From: Pyrus communis
Taxonomy: Eukaryota > Streptophyta > Magnoliopsida > Rosales > Rosaceae
Direction of reading: 5' to 3'
Length of the DNA: 64,000 nt
Assembly: GCF_963583255.1 (NCBI RefSeq)
Contig: NC_084807.1
Location: forward strand, 5,188,872-5,252,871
The position numbers were made by a program, and so were the translations under genes. The notes under the pieces are model-generated. The model worked only from the letters and a program-made list of their open reading frames with translations. It was not told the DNA's origin and did not search any database. Shown here in pieces: positions 20,864-34,321 of the stretch (within the stretch, counting starts at the first letter, position 1; every line of letters starts with the position of its first letter).

Positions 20864-23800
20864 TTAATCCATTGCCCTCTCGGATGCATAGGATACTTTC
20901 TGCATTATCATGGACTCAGCAGCATGGATTGCCCTCTGTGACCCCGTGATTGTCACCTTCCTGCAGAACAAGACACATGATGGAAAGTTATGATTTGGAG
21001 ATGGTCGCTCGGAGGGGAAGATTTATGATACCATGATTTATAATACCTGTCAGTAGTTCCAGACATGAAGTCACCCCTATCAGATATCTTTATCTTGGCT
21101 CCACTACCCTGCCAAACGAAAGTGCTCTGGTTAGAGTTTCTGCATATGTTATGAAGCTAAAAGATATTAAGGTGGTATTTATAAAACCTGACTAATCTCC
21201 ATTATGGTCCTTCCACCACGACCAAGAACCAACCCAATATGCTCGTCTGCTACGCCAATCGTGACCGAGTTACTCCGATCCTCCTGGAAAACAACAGAAT
21301 TTTTATAGTCAAGAAGAAAACAAGAACATAAACATATAGATAGCATGACAATTATGCACTTGCTATAAAACGACAAGTTACCATTCCATTGCATGTTTTA
21401 ACCATCATGGAAATAAGGTTCATGCAGCATTTTCTACTTCCAAACAGACTACCAGCCCCCAAAAGAACCATTTGACATGTTTTCAAGCACATCCACTGTC
21501 CCGTATAACTTTTGTAAAACTTAAAGTGAATTCTGAACTACTATCCCAGGCCAACACTAACAAGTCTAGAAAATGAAAACTTACTAAGCATATCTGTTCA
21601 AATTATATCACAAGTCCCTGAACGTCTGTTAATTTAAAACAAGATAATAACTCAGTGGGAAAAGGATGAACCTTAGCATTCTGAAATTTTCCTCCAGTCC
21701 CATTTGGTGGTCCATAACTCATTGCATTGTACGTTGCTGTTGCAACAGAAGGAAGCACAAATGTATATTGGATAACATGAAAACCCAAGAAGAAAACACC
21801 TATAAGTTCGGTTGGAGTGAACTTACTAGGAATTAAATCTCGCCATAATAATTTTGTATAGAGTCCAATCTAGGCAATTATATGAAATTATGCAATCATA
21901 CTATGAAACAAATGGCCATCCAGAACCTCTATTCACAAGCACAGAATTTTAGTATTAAAGAATTTCACTTGATTATCAGTATTGTCAAAAAATTGTTATA
22001 AATGAAGCATGTCCAGAACCAGACCCTACAGGGATACCTCCCTCCTAAAATCCACCTACTTCCCAAGGGCTTGTCCTGGTGCAAACCCAGGACATTCCCG
22101 TCAATTGCCTAGAAAATAAATAAAGAGATATTTGGATCCTGGTCCCTGAGTCCAAATTTATTAGCTGTGTCCAATAACATTTTAAGTGTGGTTTAACTAG
22201 AAGAGTCAAATGCACGCACATAGAGCAAACCAAGGAAAAGAGAAGTCACAAACATGTCCTTCTATTTCACACACACAAGAACATCAACTTAAAGAAGTTT
22301 AGAACGTTTTCACAGAAACTAAAATAACGTCTCTTTCATTCTACTCTACCAATTTATTTTATATCAGAACACATTTAATAGAAATTTATCTCTCTTATTT
22401 TCCATTTCAGTTTTTCAAATCCATTTCAATATTATAAGCAATGGAAAATGGTAGGAAATGCCTTTTCTACACAATTGGTTTTCTAGTGATAACACACTTA
22501 AAACTATACACATTCTTTTATTAGTTATGATCTATTTTTTTCCCCTCGTGGGGAAATGAAGATCAAAAGTGGAACTTCTCTTGTTTATAATAGAATGGGG
22601 ACACCGATATGTCTACTTCCCAGAAAAGTTCATTTTAGGTCTAAAATGTTTTACTATGTAAAATATTTTGCACAAAAATTAATGGAATGTATAAAAATCT
22701 CTCACTATTTGAAACCAAGCTAATGGATCACATTTCAAGGTGAAGCAAAAACACATTAAGAAAGACCTCTATAACCTCAATAAGTCATGTTCGCTACACT
22801 ACATTTGAATCGTATGTGCACACAAACACACTAAGTCTATATAAATTACAAATTTTTAATTTTTTTTAATTTTTTTTAATTTATCTTGAATTTATTTATT
22901 TATTTTGAGAACAATAAATTAAGAATATGATCATAAGCGGACACACCTGGATATGAAAATGGGGCATTCATAGACTGAGCATAATGCGAGTCTTCAGATA
23001 ACTTAGAAACAATTAAATCAACTGCTCGCATCTGTTCATCCAGACTTCCTGTTACTGTCACCAGCCGATCATTCAAACCAAAATAATTATTGTCTTGTGG
23101 TGATATTTTAATTCCAGCTTGTGATTCTTCAATAAATGACCTGGTCAAAGGAAATCTTAAATGTTAGCAACTTCTTTAATTATTTTGTTGGGTGACATAC
23201 ATACAAATGAGGACCCTAAATATATAATTGAACATCATTGAAACTTTCATCAACTATGAGTTAAAAGTATCAGCTTGAAAACCTTAACCAACAAAAAGAC
23301 TTCAGCGTTCAATAACACTCTCATGAAGAGTAACTACGGGATATCAACAGGGCATAAGCACGGGCCATGGCTTTTCTCATGTAAAGAGAAGCCTAAACCC
23401 AGCTATCTCATTAAACAAACAAATGACAACATAAACAGGAAGGGGAAATTAATTGCCAAAACCTCCACTTAATAAAGTTGCCGATGCAGACTCCTAGTCA
23501 CTGCACGTATTGTTTTTATTTTCATAAAAAGCTGTATCCTCGATATAATATATATACATCTTCTAATCTAGAAAATTGTGTATCTCTGCTACTTGTCTAC
23601 TCAACATCTATAAATTTCTCTACTTAGGTCATGATATCCTTCAAATCTGAATAGCTGAACAATACAATCTTTCTTTTTTGGGCAACATCTGAACAAGATG
23701 TTGTACTTTTATGCACAAACGGAAGCAAATTCTAACAAAGTACCAATATCAACATCGTAGGTGAAAGCTAAAACAAACAATCTCAAACTAACAAAAGAGA

Positions 23801-26557
23801 TTTACGTGGTTCGGCGTAAAACCTACGTCCACGAGCGAAGCACGGCAAGGAATTTCACTAAACAAACGGAGATTACAAAAGAGTATTTAAACTCTCACCA
23901 CCCAAAACCCACAAATTACAAACCCTAACCCAAACGAGTAGAGAACCCAAACAAACGGAGAAGATTCTCCCAAACTGCTCTCTAACTCACAAATTGACTC
24001 TCACCAAATTGCCACACAAATGAGCCACACGAAATACACTAACCCTAAGGTCCTATTTATACTGCATAGGACTTAGGTTACAATAAGAATCCTAATAGGA
24101 AGTAAATCCAAAACCTAATCAAATAGGTAATTAACAAAATCTCTCCACCAAGGAAACCAACTAAGAAGTCAAAATCCAAACCCAAATAGAACACCAAACC
24201 ACATAGGTAACACAAACCTAATTTTTTGCATCATCCTAGTTTTGAGCCGTAAAACCCAACACAAGATAATCAAGTATTTCATCTGAAACAATTTTTTAGA
24301 TATGACAGTACTCCAACAATAGGATGTATGAACCAGCCTCAAGCAGAACAATTCTCTGTATCAAATAATGCTTCTCCATCTTGAGTGATGCATCTTGAGT
24401 CTATGCAATCATATTAGTAATCAATTTAGCCAATAGACTTTATACAACAGCCCACCTGGCATCATGTCACCTCCAGATGACAGTGCACATATCATTTTTC
24501 AAATCATTACACCTCCAGTTCACTCAATGATTTTGTTAGTGAGCACACCAGAAACCCAACACTAAGGAGTTGACTCCCCCCAAAATAATATTCACATCTG
24601 AACAATTTTATTATTGTAAATCCACCAATTTAGAAAAAACCTTACTGATTCTTAGTTTCTGACAGCAGAAAACTCTGATATCCAAATTTGTTTATACTCG
24701 CCTTTTCTTGCATTTCTAGGTTTTTTTCAAGTATCCTAGCCATGTCCGTAGTGAAGTAAGAACATGCTTCAGAGAAGTACAAACACCAGGGAGGATGAGT
24801 TTGTTTTGTTATTATTATTGAAGGGAACGACAAAACAAAAAAGTACTTAGTTTTACCAACAAGAATTCAGATTTTATATTCTATAAGCATGTCAAGATTG
24901 AGTAATGATACTAAAAAATCCATGAAGTTGTGTCCTTACTTTATGGTAGATCCTCCTTTCCCAATTATGCCACCACAAGAACTATTTGGAACAACTAATC
25001 TCAGCTTTGTTCTTGGTTCCACTTCTTCAATTTCTTCAGAATGAAGCTGACCAACACAGGAAAAGCACAATTAGCACCAGAAAAATCTAGTTTACTAATA
25101 GTTTAAAACTTATAAATTGTAAACCTGCATCAGAAAAAGTACCTCACTCAGTAACTTAGCAAGAACAAGGTCCACAGCCTTGACTATTTCATTAATTGTT
25201 CCAGAAATCATAATAATCCTATCAGTTGTTCCAGGGAAAAACTCATGATTGCGCGACAACTGAATTCTTGCTCCAGATTGCGATTGAAAATCAGTGATTG
25301 TTGCACCACCTTTTCCAATAACAGAACCAGCTGCAGCATTTGACACCAGAAACCTAACATATGTAGACTTCTCCGCAGAATCTGGAACAAGCAAAATAGA
25401 AGAAAACTACTGCATAAGTATAATGAGGCTGGTTTATTACATTTCCGACAACATATTCGAGTTAACTTGTGTTTGGGAAATCATTGGTTCAAATCATAAC
25501 AGCAATACTACATATACAAAAACGACTTGAAAAGATTAAATATCAAGAGCTCAAACAGAAACAGCCTAAGCAGAAGTAAAGCAAAGGAACACCTGTGAGC
25601 AGTTTACAGTCGCTAAGCTCGCCCTCTTCGCCTTTGCTTAAATTTGTTCCATTGTATAGAGTGAGTTAAAAGTCTGAAACTAAGCAGTTCCCTAGTCTAT
25701 TATCCACAGAGGATCTATTACATAGAAGCTACTATAATAAAGCATTTGGTCAATTACCAAATTGAGTATTTATTGGATTTATTTAGCAATAATGTACAGG
25801 CATTTGAAATTATAACCAAATCAACACAAAAGTACCGAGAGAAAAACATTGGCCCGGAAATCACAAGACAATTCCAACATACGGTAATTAACAAGCATTT
25901 CTGAAAAAAAGGCAATTCCACACGCCCCCGTGAAAATCCAATAATTTCTAAGACGCAATTTAGCAGTTGAATAGGAGGAGAAATAAAAGATTAAAACCCA
26001 AGGCATTTAAGACTTACAGAAATCAGATCCTAGTTGAGCTTTCACTCTTAAGACACATGCATCAAAATCCTATTTATGCCGTAAATATCAATTATACGAA
26101 ATTCCCTCGCATCGGCATCAGTTCAGAACACGAAATTATTCAAATTACTTTCCCAACCCAATCCAACATGTTTAAACGTAATTCACAACCCTATATTCCT
26201 TCAATTGGAATCCCCTACTATTTTCTCAGCAAACAACCCAATTGTGAGGCTTAGGGCTAGGGTTAGGGTTTCAGTTTACAGAGAACAAAGGAATTAACTT
26301 GACAGAAGCTTACATAGCCATTATTGTACAACTCCATCGAACATATAAAGTATAAAAACAACAGATATCACCACTATATACACATTTCACAGACATGTAA
26401 TAGAAAGACAATAGAGAGAGAAAGTGGATCAGATCAGAGAAGGGGAGAGTGAGAGAAAGAAAGAGATACCCGAACCCGGTGATTTGGGCGGCGGCGGCGA
26501 TGAGCGCCTCCGTGGGGCCTCCGGTGACGACATGTAGGAGGACTCAGTGGACTCCAT
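20864..26557 (-). CDS. BTR1: Triple-KH RNA-binding protein, BTR1/NOVA-like
   Basis: Eight coding exons, high to low: 26557-26470, 25381-25143, 25046-24940, 23140-22947, 21736-21672, 21283-21188, 21108-21047, 20960-20864. All introns are GT-AG, phases fit, and the total is 948 bases or 315 residues. Three KH domains have GxxG loops at residues 52-55 (GKGG), 138-141 (GKGG) and 252-255 (GRGG). A Ser/Pro-rich N-terminus precedes KH1. KH proteins bind single-stranded RNA. The Arabidopsis homologue (At5g04430) was found as a tobamovirus-RNA-binding protein that restricts tomato mosaic virus (family knowledge). The start is the first ATG after a GA-rich leader. Intron 1 (1.09 kb) carries a telo-box and intron 3 (1.8 kb) a solo LTR. 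No damage is seen. Gene symbol by homology only. Confidence 0.92.
23699..24261 (-). mobile_element. Solo LTR in intron 3 of the KH gene
   Basis: 563 bp from TGTTGTAC to CCCAACA, flanked by identical CAAGA at 23694-23698 and 24262-24266. A TATA-like TATAAATAGG reads on the minus strand, the same direction as the host gene. No internal domain remains. LTR ends TGTTG/CAACA suggest Copia. It could offer a cryptic promoter or poly(A) site within the intron. Confidence 0.85.
26251..26271 (-). promoter_or_regulatory. Telo-box motif in intron 1 of the KH gene
   Basis: On the coding strand it reads AAACCCTAACCCTAGCCC and then TAA. AAACCCTAA boxes occur in 5' regions of plant genes for translation and RNA functions. 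It is short and not a telomere relic. Confidence 0.5.
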
Positions 26558-26870
26558 TGTCTTCTTCCTTCAGAGAATAAGATAGAGAGAGAATGGAGAG
26601 ACACAGAAGAAAGATTCTAGAGCATTCGCAGAATTGGAAGGGGGATTTTGAAGCTTGCAGACAAGGTGTTTGATGAAATTGTTGAGAGAGAAAGCAAAAC
26701 GTGAGATTTGCGAGTGTTTTGGTTTTTCGCTGTGAGCTGTTTGGGGAAGGGAACCTCTCTCTTCGCTCTTCTGCCTGCTGCCCACCTCACCTACTTATCC
26801 ATCTCCCTCTCTCTCTCTCTCTCTCACTCTCTCTCTCCTCTTCTTTGTTCTGTTTTGGCCGTCAGAACCG
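26558..26870 (-). promoter_or_regulatory. 5' leader and proximal promoter of the KH gene, GA-rich
   Basis: Upstream of the ATG the coding strand is rich in GA, with a nearly pure run at 26804-26838 (CT on plus). Such runs are common in plant core promoters and leaders. No clear TATA box is seen. Confidence 0.5.
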
Positions 26871-29144
26871 CCTCCAAAGTCCTCGTTTTGTAATTTTAAA
26901 ATCTTTTGCTTTTTCAGATCGGATGGATCAGGGCCGTTGAGGTAGTCAACTTCTGAGTGGTGGTACGCCAGATGAAGGGTCAGGATCTGAGTGATGATAT
27001 TAGGAAGGGATTGATTGGGGATAGGTTTTGCTGCTCACCGCCCTCCCGCACGTTTTTGGTTCCCATGCCCAACCATACAAATCGCTTTTGTACAACATTT
27101 TTACTGATGACCAAAAGTACAATACAACTATTTACCCAAGATATTTATTCTCTGTTGCCACTTAAGACTTGTTTGGTCTTTACATTGTTTTGAAAAAAAA
27201 TATTTTTACTATGAAAATAAATCATTATAATTTATAAAATAAGGTTATTGAGTGTTTAGTAATTTTTTTTTTTTTTTGTAAAAGTGTTTTTAACAAGAAA
27301 ATAGTACCTGAGTATTTGATAAATTTTTATATAAATTGTTATGAATATGTTAAATGACTGAAAAATATATCGTATTTAATATGATATAATAATTATCAAA
27401 TAAAATAATGTAGGGACAATAAATATAATTTTGTAAAATATGTGGGGTATACTTGTCATTTGAAAATTGGCACTAATTACTATGTTTTAAAAAAAAAAAT
27501 TTTTTTTTTAGAACCATAGTAGACCCTATTTCTATTTTTCTTTTTTTTTCAGCTGTCAATGGCAACACATTTTTTTGTTTTACCAACCACAATTGATGTT
27601 ACAAATTTTTCCATTATTTTTTTTTAAAGCACCAAAATCCCAAACCAACCTTTAGTATTACGGTCTAGTGGTATTTCTCATCACTTGTAAATAAGAGGTC
27701 TTAAGTTCGATTTTCGTCAAAGACAAATTTAAACCATATTATTATGGCAAGCTTATTGTAAGCCTTAGCTCTAGCTCACTCCTCTACCTCTTCATTTAAT
27801 GTGTATAAAATTGTTACCAAATAAGCCACACCTTTATAGCCATCACAAGATTAAGTCATATTAAGGAACATCCTCACCTTTATAGCCATCATAATCTATC
27901 CACCACTGTCTATGTAAAAATTGTTACCGAATAAGCCACGACTGTACACATAATCTTAATTAATCATATTGCTGAATTCATGTAAACAATTAAATATCAA
28001 AGAGAATAACTCAACTTCATATAACCTAGAAGTTGAATTATAACATTGACAACAAAAACAGTAAACCCTACCCCTCATTAGTCATGGTATTAACATATCC
28101 ACACCTTCACAGTCGTCATAATATATATTGCGATGACTGTGCAAGCCTTCATCAAAATCTCCAAAACCATCATTGTATTCATTATTGTACGGTGCATTAT
28201 CATCTTTGTGCTCTCTATCGTAACAAGAGTCATCATCGTTGGACTATTCTTCGATGTTGACCATGTCACAAAACAAAATTAGGTCGAATAACCTTCAAGT
28301 GGGCGAACCCTACATGAGATTGCAGAAAATTTTGGGAACTCGATTTGTGAAGAGAAAGATGACCTAAAGAGTACAATTATGCTAACAAGGAAGAACAAAC
28401 GCACTTTGGATGAAATATAGAGAAGTTGACGTCAAAGGTGGGGAACTCGATCGATTTGGAGATGAAAAATGTGTTATCGGAAGAATTGGTTAAGTTGACA
28501 CAGAATAAAAAAAACAAACGCAGGATACCATATAGATACCTCATTTATTAAAAACAAAAAATTAATCAATGATATAAGATAATCCTCAATTTTTATTAAA
28601 ACAAATTGTATCTAACGGTCAAGATCATTCGTTGAACTTATCAATAGTCTAAGATAATTGTAAAATATTATAATATTAAAAGATACCGATACCCTTCTTT
28701 TTAACAAGGTAAGGTAGAATTTTCCATAAGTTTTAGTTATATTTTTAGAAATGGAAGGAAATCCAAGAAAAAGAAGGAATTAGAAATCCAATAAAAAGGG
28801 AAAGAAATCTAATATAGGCCCCGTATAAGGTTTTACATTAATACTCTCAGGTCTCAGCAGGATTCACATCCCTTCAAAACGTTATCTGCAGGCAGGATTT
28901 GAAAATTTGGAAACCAATTAAGAATCCCAAAAGAAAATTTTTTGAACATTTAGTATGAAAAAATTAAAATCTCCCGCTCCAATTATTTATATTGCCGATT
29001 CAGCAGATATACAGTGTACCTTCTCCATAATTTCCAGAGTTATCTTCAGTTTGGAAACCCTACTATTCAAACTTGAAAGCATATACAGCTGGGTCTGCTT
29101 CGTTTTCTTTCTTAGTCTTTTTTGTACTCGAGATATAAATATTC
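26871..29144. other. Intergenic spacer with a SINE copy
   Basis: AT-rich DNA with T-runs near 27265, 27500 and 27545. One tRNA-derived SINE-like copy lies at 27650-27812. 28830-29140 is the likely promoter and leader of the RING-H2 pseudogene. No other gene is supported. Confidence 0.5.
27650..27812 (+). mobile_element. tRNA-derived SINE-like repeat
   Basis: It contains box A-like TAGTGGTATTTCT (27665-27677) and box B-like AGTTCGATTTTC (27703-27714) at tRNA spacing, followed by a pyrimidine-rich tail (CACTCCTCTACCTC). Related copies are at 35430-35585 (+) and 57530-57684 (-). Confidence 0.6.
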
Positions 29145-32100
29145 ATGGCCGCTGAAAATTGGAAAGCGGTGGGTGATGCTTATTGTAGGGCATGGCTGCA
29201 ACGAGTTACTGAACCCGAAAGCGGCCAGAACTTGCTACATAACAAGTTCTTGATGGATATCAGGGCCACGATCTGGCGATGCGTGCCGCAACACCCCGTT
29301 AGATTTGACAATGACAAATCCTTATTTTTAAATGAGGATAACTGGAGTGTGGAAGACAGTGAGGCCATAATCGAACTTCAGTAGTCTAACTATCAAGATG
29401 ACATGCGCACTGAAATATCCCGAACCCTTTCTGATCAATTTCAAGTCCCCTCCCTTGCTCACGAAGACATGGTTGATACAATTATATATCAAGCCGTTGA
29501 GGCCGATGTTAACAATGCAGAAAAAGATGAACTATAACAGTTGCAGAAGATTTAAGAACAAGAAAGTAATAGAGCAAATAGAGGGAATGCCTTAGAAAAG
29601 TATTCTGTTTGTATTGAATGTAAGAAAAACTTAAGAGAATTACAGAGAATGCCAGCTTATATAGCTGTAGTGCCTTAGCTTACAAGCTAACAACTTTCCT
29701 AATTGTCTAAACCAATTGCAGCACCACATTACAACTAACTATGCTAAGTTGGCAACTGTTGCAGCACCATATTACAACAAACTATATTGAGTTGGCATTT
29801 AGTCAATGATAGTCAACATCCCCCCTCAATCTTAGCTGGGATCTCCTAGCTTAAGATTGTAGCAATGCATAAGAAATGAGGGACTATGTAAGCCTTGGTT
29901 AACACATTTGCTGTCTGGTCTTCAATAGGTATGTAGAGCGCCTCCAAATCACCCTTTTGCACTCTTTCTCTTACAAAGTGATAATTCATATCTAAATGTT
30001 TTATCCTTGAATGAAAAATAGGATTAGCACTCAATGATATAGGTTACATATTATCACAATGTATGATGGGTGGATAAGGAACATAAAATTTTACATCCTT
30101 CAAAATTTGTCTCACCCAAGCAATATTAGCTGCAGTATAAGTAAGAGCTTTGTATTCTGCTTCAGTTGAACTCCTTGAGACTGGAATGTTTCTTTGATTG
30201 CCACGACATAGGATTGTTCCCAATAAACACAACATAGCCTGTCACAGATCTTCTAGTGTTTAAATTAGCTGCTCAGTCTGAATCTGAAAAAGCTACTAAG
30301 TTGGATTTTGACTTTGCTAAATACACTATGCCATGATTTATTGTTCCTTGAAGATTTCTCAAGATCTTCTTACTGCCCCAAAATGTAAATCTGTTGGTGT
30401 TGTCATGAATTGGCAAACTGAGTTGACAACAAAAGCAATATCAGGCCTAATGAAGGTAAGATATTGCAATGATCCTACAATACTCCTATACAAACTTGGA
30501 TCTGTAAGCATTGTCCCTTCTATGCAAGTAATTGGTTATGAGGTTTGCAAGGTGTTGTAGCTGGTTTACAAGAGTCCATGCCTGCTTTATGAATCAAATC
30601 CCTTACATACTTAGCTTAATTAACAAAAATGTCACCATTTGGCCTATATTGTATCTACAAACCAGAATATATGTAAGCTTCCCCAAATCTTTCAAGTCAA
30701 ATATTGTAGCTAGTTCTTCAAATGGTTCTCTGGATTTTAATAGAACTTGATCCAGTGAGAATTATATCATCTACATATAGAAGTAGTATGATAGTCTCCC
30801 CATCTTCTGTCTTCAAGAATAAACTTGAATCGGATGGTGATGCAGAAAACCCTATAACTAAAAGATAGCTTGTAAATTTTGAATTCCAAGCTCTTGGAGC
30901 TTGTTTCAAACTATAAAGTGACTTTAATAATTTGCAGACATGTGTTGGATAAGAACTATCAACAAATCTCTGAGGTTGCTTCATATACACCTCCTTTTGC
31001 AAATCTCCATGCAAAAATGATTCATTATGTCTAATTGTCTCAACTCCCAATGATTCGATGTAGCAATAGCAAGTATAATCCTCACTGTTGTATGCCTTAC
31101 TACTAGACTAAAGGTTTCAGTGTAATCAACCCCATGTTCTTGAGAAAAGCCTTGTGCAACCAATCTGGCCTTGTACCACCAATCTGGCCTTGTACCTTGA
31201 AACAATACAATCTGGGTTCTTTTTAACCTTGTAAACCTACTTACTACCCACAATCGATCTATTTTTAGGAGCTGGAACCAAGGTACATGTACCCTGAGCT
31301 CTAAGTGAGTCATATTCCTCCTGCATTGCACTTTGCCATTGAGGAATTGATACAGCTTTCCTAAAGCATGTAGGTTCAGTTGCATCTGTAATCTCTGAGA
31401 TAAAGGAATATCCTCCATGAAATGAGTCTTCATCACTTAATTGTAGTGTTTGAAGTTCATGAAAATTAGCTAGATAAGCAGCATAATGTTTCCTCTCTAT
31501 TGCACCACTTCTTAGTCTTGTCACCATTGGATGAGTTGAAGTAACAATTTGATTCTCCATAGGCCTTTTAGATAAAGAATGAGATATTGGTGAAATAGGT
31601 GGAAGGAGTACCTCAAGTTGAGAACTGTGATGGATAGGCAACAAAGGTGATTGAGATGTAACTTGTGTACCAGAGTGATGGTGATGATGATGGGGACTCT
31701 GACTTGCAAGATCAGAATTCGCTACATTCACAGAATTGCTAGTTGCAGAGGCTGATTCATTTTGTTCTGAGACAACAGGACTTGTAGATCTCACTTGACT
31801 TGTACTACTAGACTGTATTGTATCTGCTGCAGAAGTTGTGTCATCATGTCCTAAAACATCATGACTGGATTGTCTTGTTGAACTCGAATCTGCATGCTTG
31901 ATCCATTCTCAGTGTTTGATAATAATTCCATATTCTGTGTTGGAGGGAATATCGTTCTGATGGGGCGAGGGTTTTCCGTATGGTCGTGCGCATTGATATT
32001 TATGTTGCTGACTGGAACTTCATGAACAGATTCGGGAGCATGGATGTTGCGGATGCTTTTGATAATGGTGGCAACGAACCTACCCTTGTTCCTGCTAGTG

Positions 32101-32306
32101 AGGCTTCCATTGAGATGTTGGAGAAGGTGAACGTCGAATTCTCCACAACGTGTTCGGTTTGTATGGAGGAGATTAGGATTGATTCTGAAGCAACTCGAAT
32201 GCCGTGTTTACATATTTTCGATGAGGATTGCATTGTGGAGTGGCTGCACAAAAGTAGGTTTTGTCCCGTGTGTCGGTTTTCCATGCCTGCTGATGGTGAT
32301 CAGTGA
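29145..32306 (+). pseudogene. RING-H2 finger gene split by a retroelement
   Basis: The N-terminal half (29145-29587) and C-terminal half (31945-32306) both align with the intact paralogue at 34322-35083. Examples are FLMDIRATIWR against FVMYIKATIRR, EISRTLSDQFQVPSLAH against LISNTLSGLHIPLQAH, and a RING-H2 finger CSVCMEEI...CPVC against CSIC...CPLC. The left half has in-frame stops at 29382-29384 and 29535-29537, so it was dead apart from the insertion. The right half has a complete C3H2C3 finger with an ATG at 31980 and could still be read as a 108-residue protein. In life the protein would have been an E3 ubiquitin ligase. The 30-bp acidic repeats of the paralogue are missing here. Confidence 0.85.
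29588..31944 (-). mobile_element. 5'-truncated Copia retrotransposon fragment
   Basis: On the minus strand the order is: start of the RT region (31.8-31.2 kb), the RT core with YVDDIILTGSS near 30760, RNase H with SRSSTEAEYKAL (30.2 kb), a polypurine tract GAGGGGGGA, then a 231-bp LTR (29818 to 29588) starting TGTTGACTATC and ending TAAGGCA. Gag, protease, integrase and the 5' LTR are absent. Several frameshifts and stops show decay. A 19-20 bp local duplication (CCAATCTGGCCTTGTACCA) lies at about 31159-31196. GAGGGAAT occurs at both outer junctions (29581-29588 and 31943-31950). Confidence 0.85.
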
Positions 32307-32835
32307 TTATACACAGGGAAGGTTGCCATGTGTCTGCATGATTGATGTGTAATCACATTAATCTGCTTTCTTGATTGTCAAATGAATCGACTTTGATGTA
32401 TTAATTCTCATTAATATGAACAACTTTCCTTTTTTCTTTTTGTTGGACTGAGTAGATTAATTGTCAAATGAATCGACTCCGGTGTATCAACTATTAACCG
32501 ACTATGATGAATCAATTCTCATTAATATGAACAACTTTCCTCTCTTTTTTTTTGTTGGATTGAGTAGATTAATATGAATAACTTTTTTTTCTTCTACAAA
32601 CTATACCGTTAGTGGGTTAAATTGTTAAATATTAGGGAAGAGGGAGATCGGTGAGGATTGAAACCGCACCAAAGTGAATAGACATTATTAATTTCTATCG
32701 TTATGATAAAACGTCATCTGCATTAATATGATAACTTTAAGGTCCTCGATTTGTTTAGTACAACCATATTCTTTTTCCTTTTCTCATCTATGGAATATAT
32801 CTTGTTTCTTTGTTACAAAATGAACCTGGATATGG

Positions 32836-32866
<31 letters not shown>

Positions 32867-34321
32867 AAGAAACCTGGTTGTAGAAATATATTTTTCTGAT
32901 TAAACATATTTTGAGTTGCAATTATCAATTAATGGGATCATTGCTAAACTTTTTAATGAGTGTATTTGTGGTAATTGATATATAGTCTGTTAATTTTAGA
33001 AAAGAGCATATTTTCTCCTTTTTTTTGCTGTATCTTCTTTTCATGAGTGCAAGTCTCGGCTTGGTGAATGCACCGGCCCCTTCCAAATTCAACCTCCACT
33101 TGATACCCTGCTAATTAGGTTTCCTTCTATGTTAGTCTACAGACTTCAACATTAGATGTTACCACTTGAAATACGAAATCTGGTGTATAGGGATTTTATA
33201 TTGTCGTTTAACTTTTTTTGAAAAAATAAAAATAAAAAAATTATATATCCAATTCTGTTTTGTGAAAGAAAAGTCCAACTTCTACAAAGAATTAAGGATA
33301 ATGCTTCTCTCATTCCCATAACGAGCATTGTCAAATTCTTCGTTCATATGAAAGGACTAAAGAGTCTTCAAATTAAATAATTTTTTTTAAGATGCTTTCA
33401 TGTGATAGTAAAGAGAATGGACAGTTCTAATTATGATGCTTATACGATGAAATGGTGTCATGTTAGTGTGGAAATAAGGTTTTCCTCCTTGATGAATAAG
33501 GTAAGTATTGTATTAATATAAATAAAAATAAATAAAATTTAATTAACTACTATATCTTGTTTTACGACTTATACGGTTTGTAGATAATTAGTTCGCTACC
33601 TAATTATACGTGGCTTAGCTCAAAGTCCCAACTAAAATTATACATAGGTTTTGGGGAGTAATTAAGATCATAGCCTTAGGAATAAGCACTTCTAGCAGAT
33701 TTTATCAAAATAGGAATAAGGTAAACTTCCCACAGTGAATGCATGAAAATAGTATACAAAATGACGACACCAAAACCTAATAATAAGGGTGTTGAACATG
33801 TAAATATATCCAAAAAGCCTATTTGCTAAACCACAACAAAGTTACATGGAATAACCACGCAAAGATATGAACTGTACTTATAGATAATAGGAAACAAACA
33901 TTTTAAAATACGGATTCTCACAGAAACATATTGGTGTTCACTAACGTACCCCTCCGGTTCAACGAAAAAAAATAAAATAAATAAAATAAACAAACATACA
34001 TACATACCCCTCCAGACGAATTCCTAGTTGTCATGCGCACGGAAATTTGTATTTTGAAAACTCAGCACAAAGACGAAAAAGAAAGAAACCACAAAAGAGG
34101 AAAGAGTTTTTTTTTTTCCGTTTTTGTTTGCTCTATGACATCCCACCTCATCCAAAGATTGGGAAAATGATTAACTTTTATGGAACATACAGACATGAAA
34201 ATCATCAATGCTCGCAAACGGTATAGGAAGGTTAAGAGAATGCAGATTAAGTCCTCAATCGACTTCTATATCATTTCAAATCAAACTAGGGCAAGAAGAA
34301 AAACCAAATGTCCTTTTGGCC
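32307..34321. other. Intergenic spacer, nothing coding
   Basis: AT-rich DNA with a 24-base T run at 32838-32861. 32398-32560 contains a local duplication (AATTGTCAAATGAATCGACT and ATTAATATGAACAACTTTCC, each twice). The last few hundred bases should hold the promoter of the RING-H2 gene, but no TATA box stands out. Confidence 0.5.

Noticed and set aside
26251..26271. Interstitial telomere relic
   Set aside because: Only two to three imperfect units within an intron; better explained as a telo-box.
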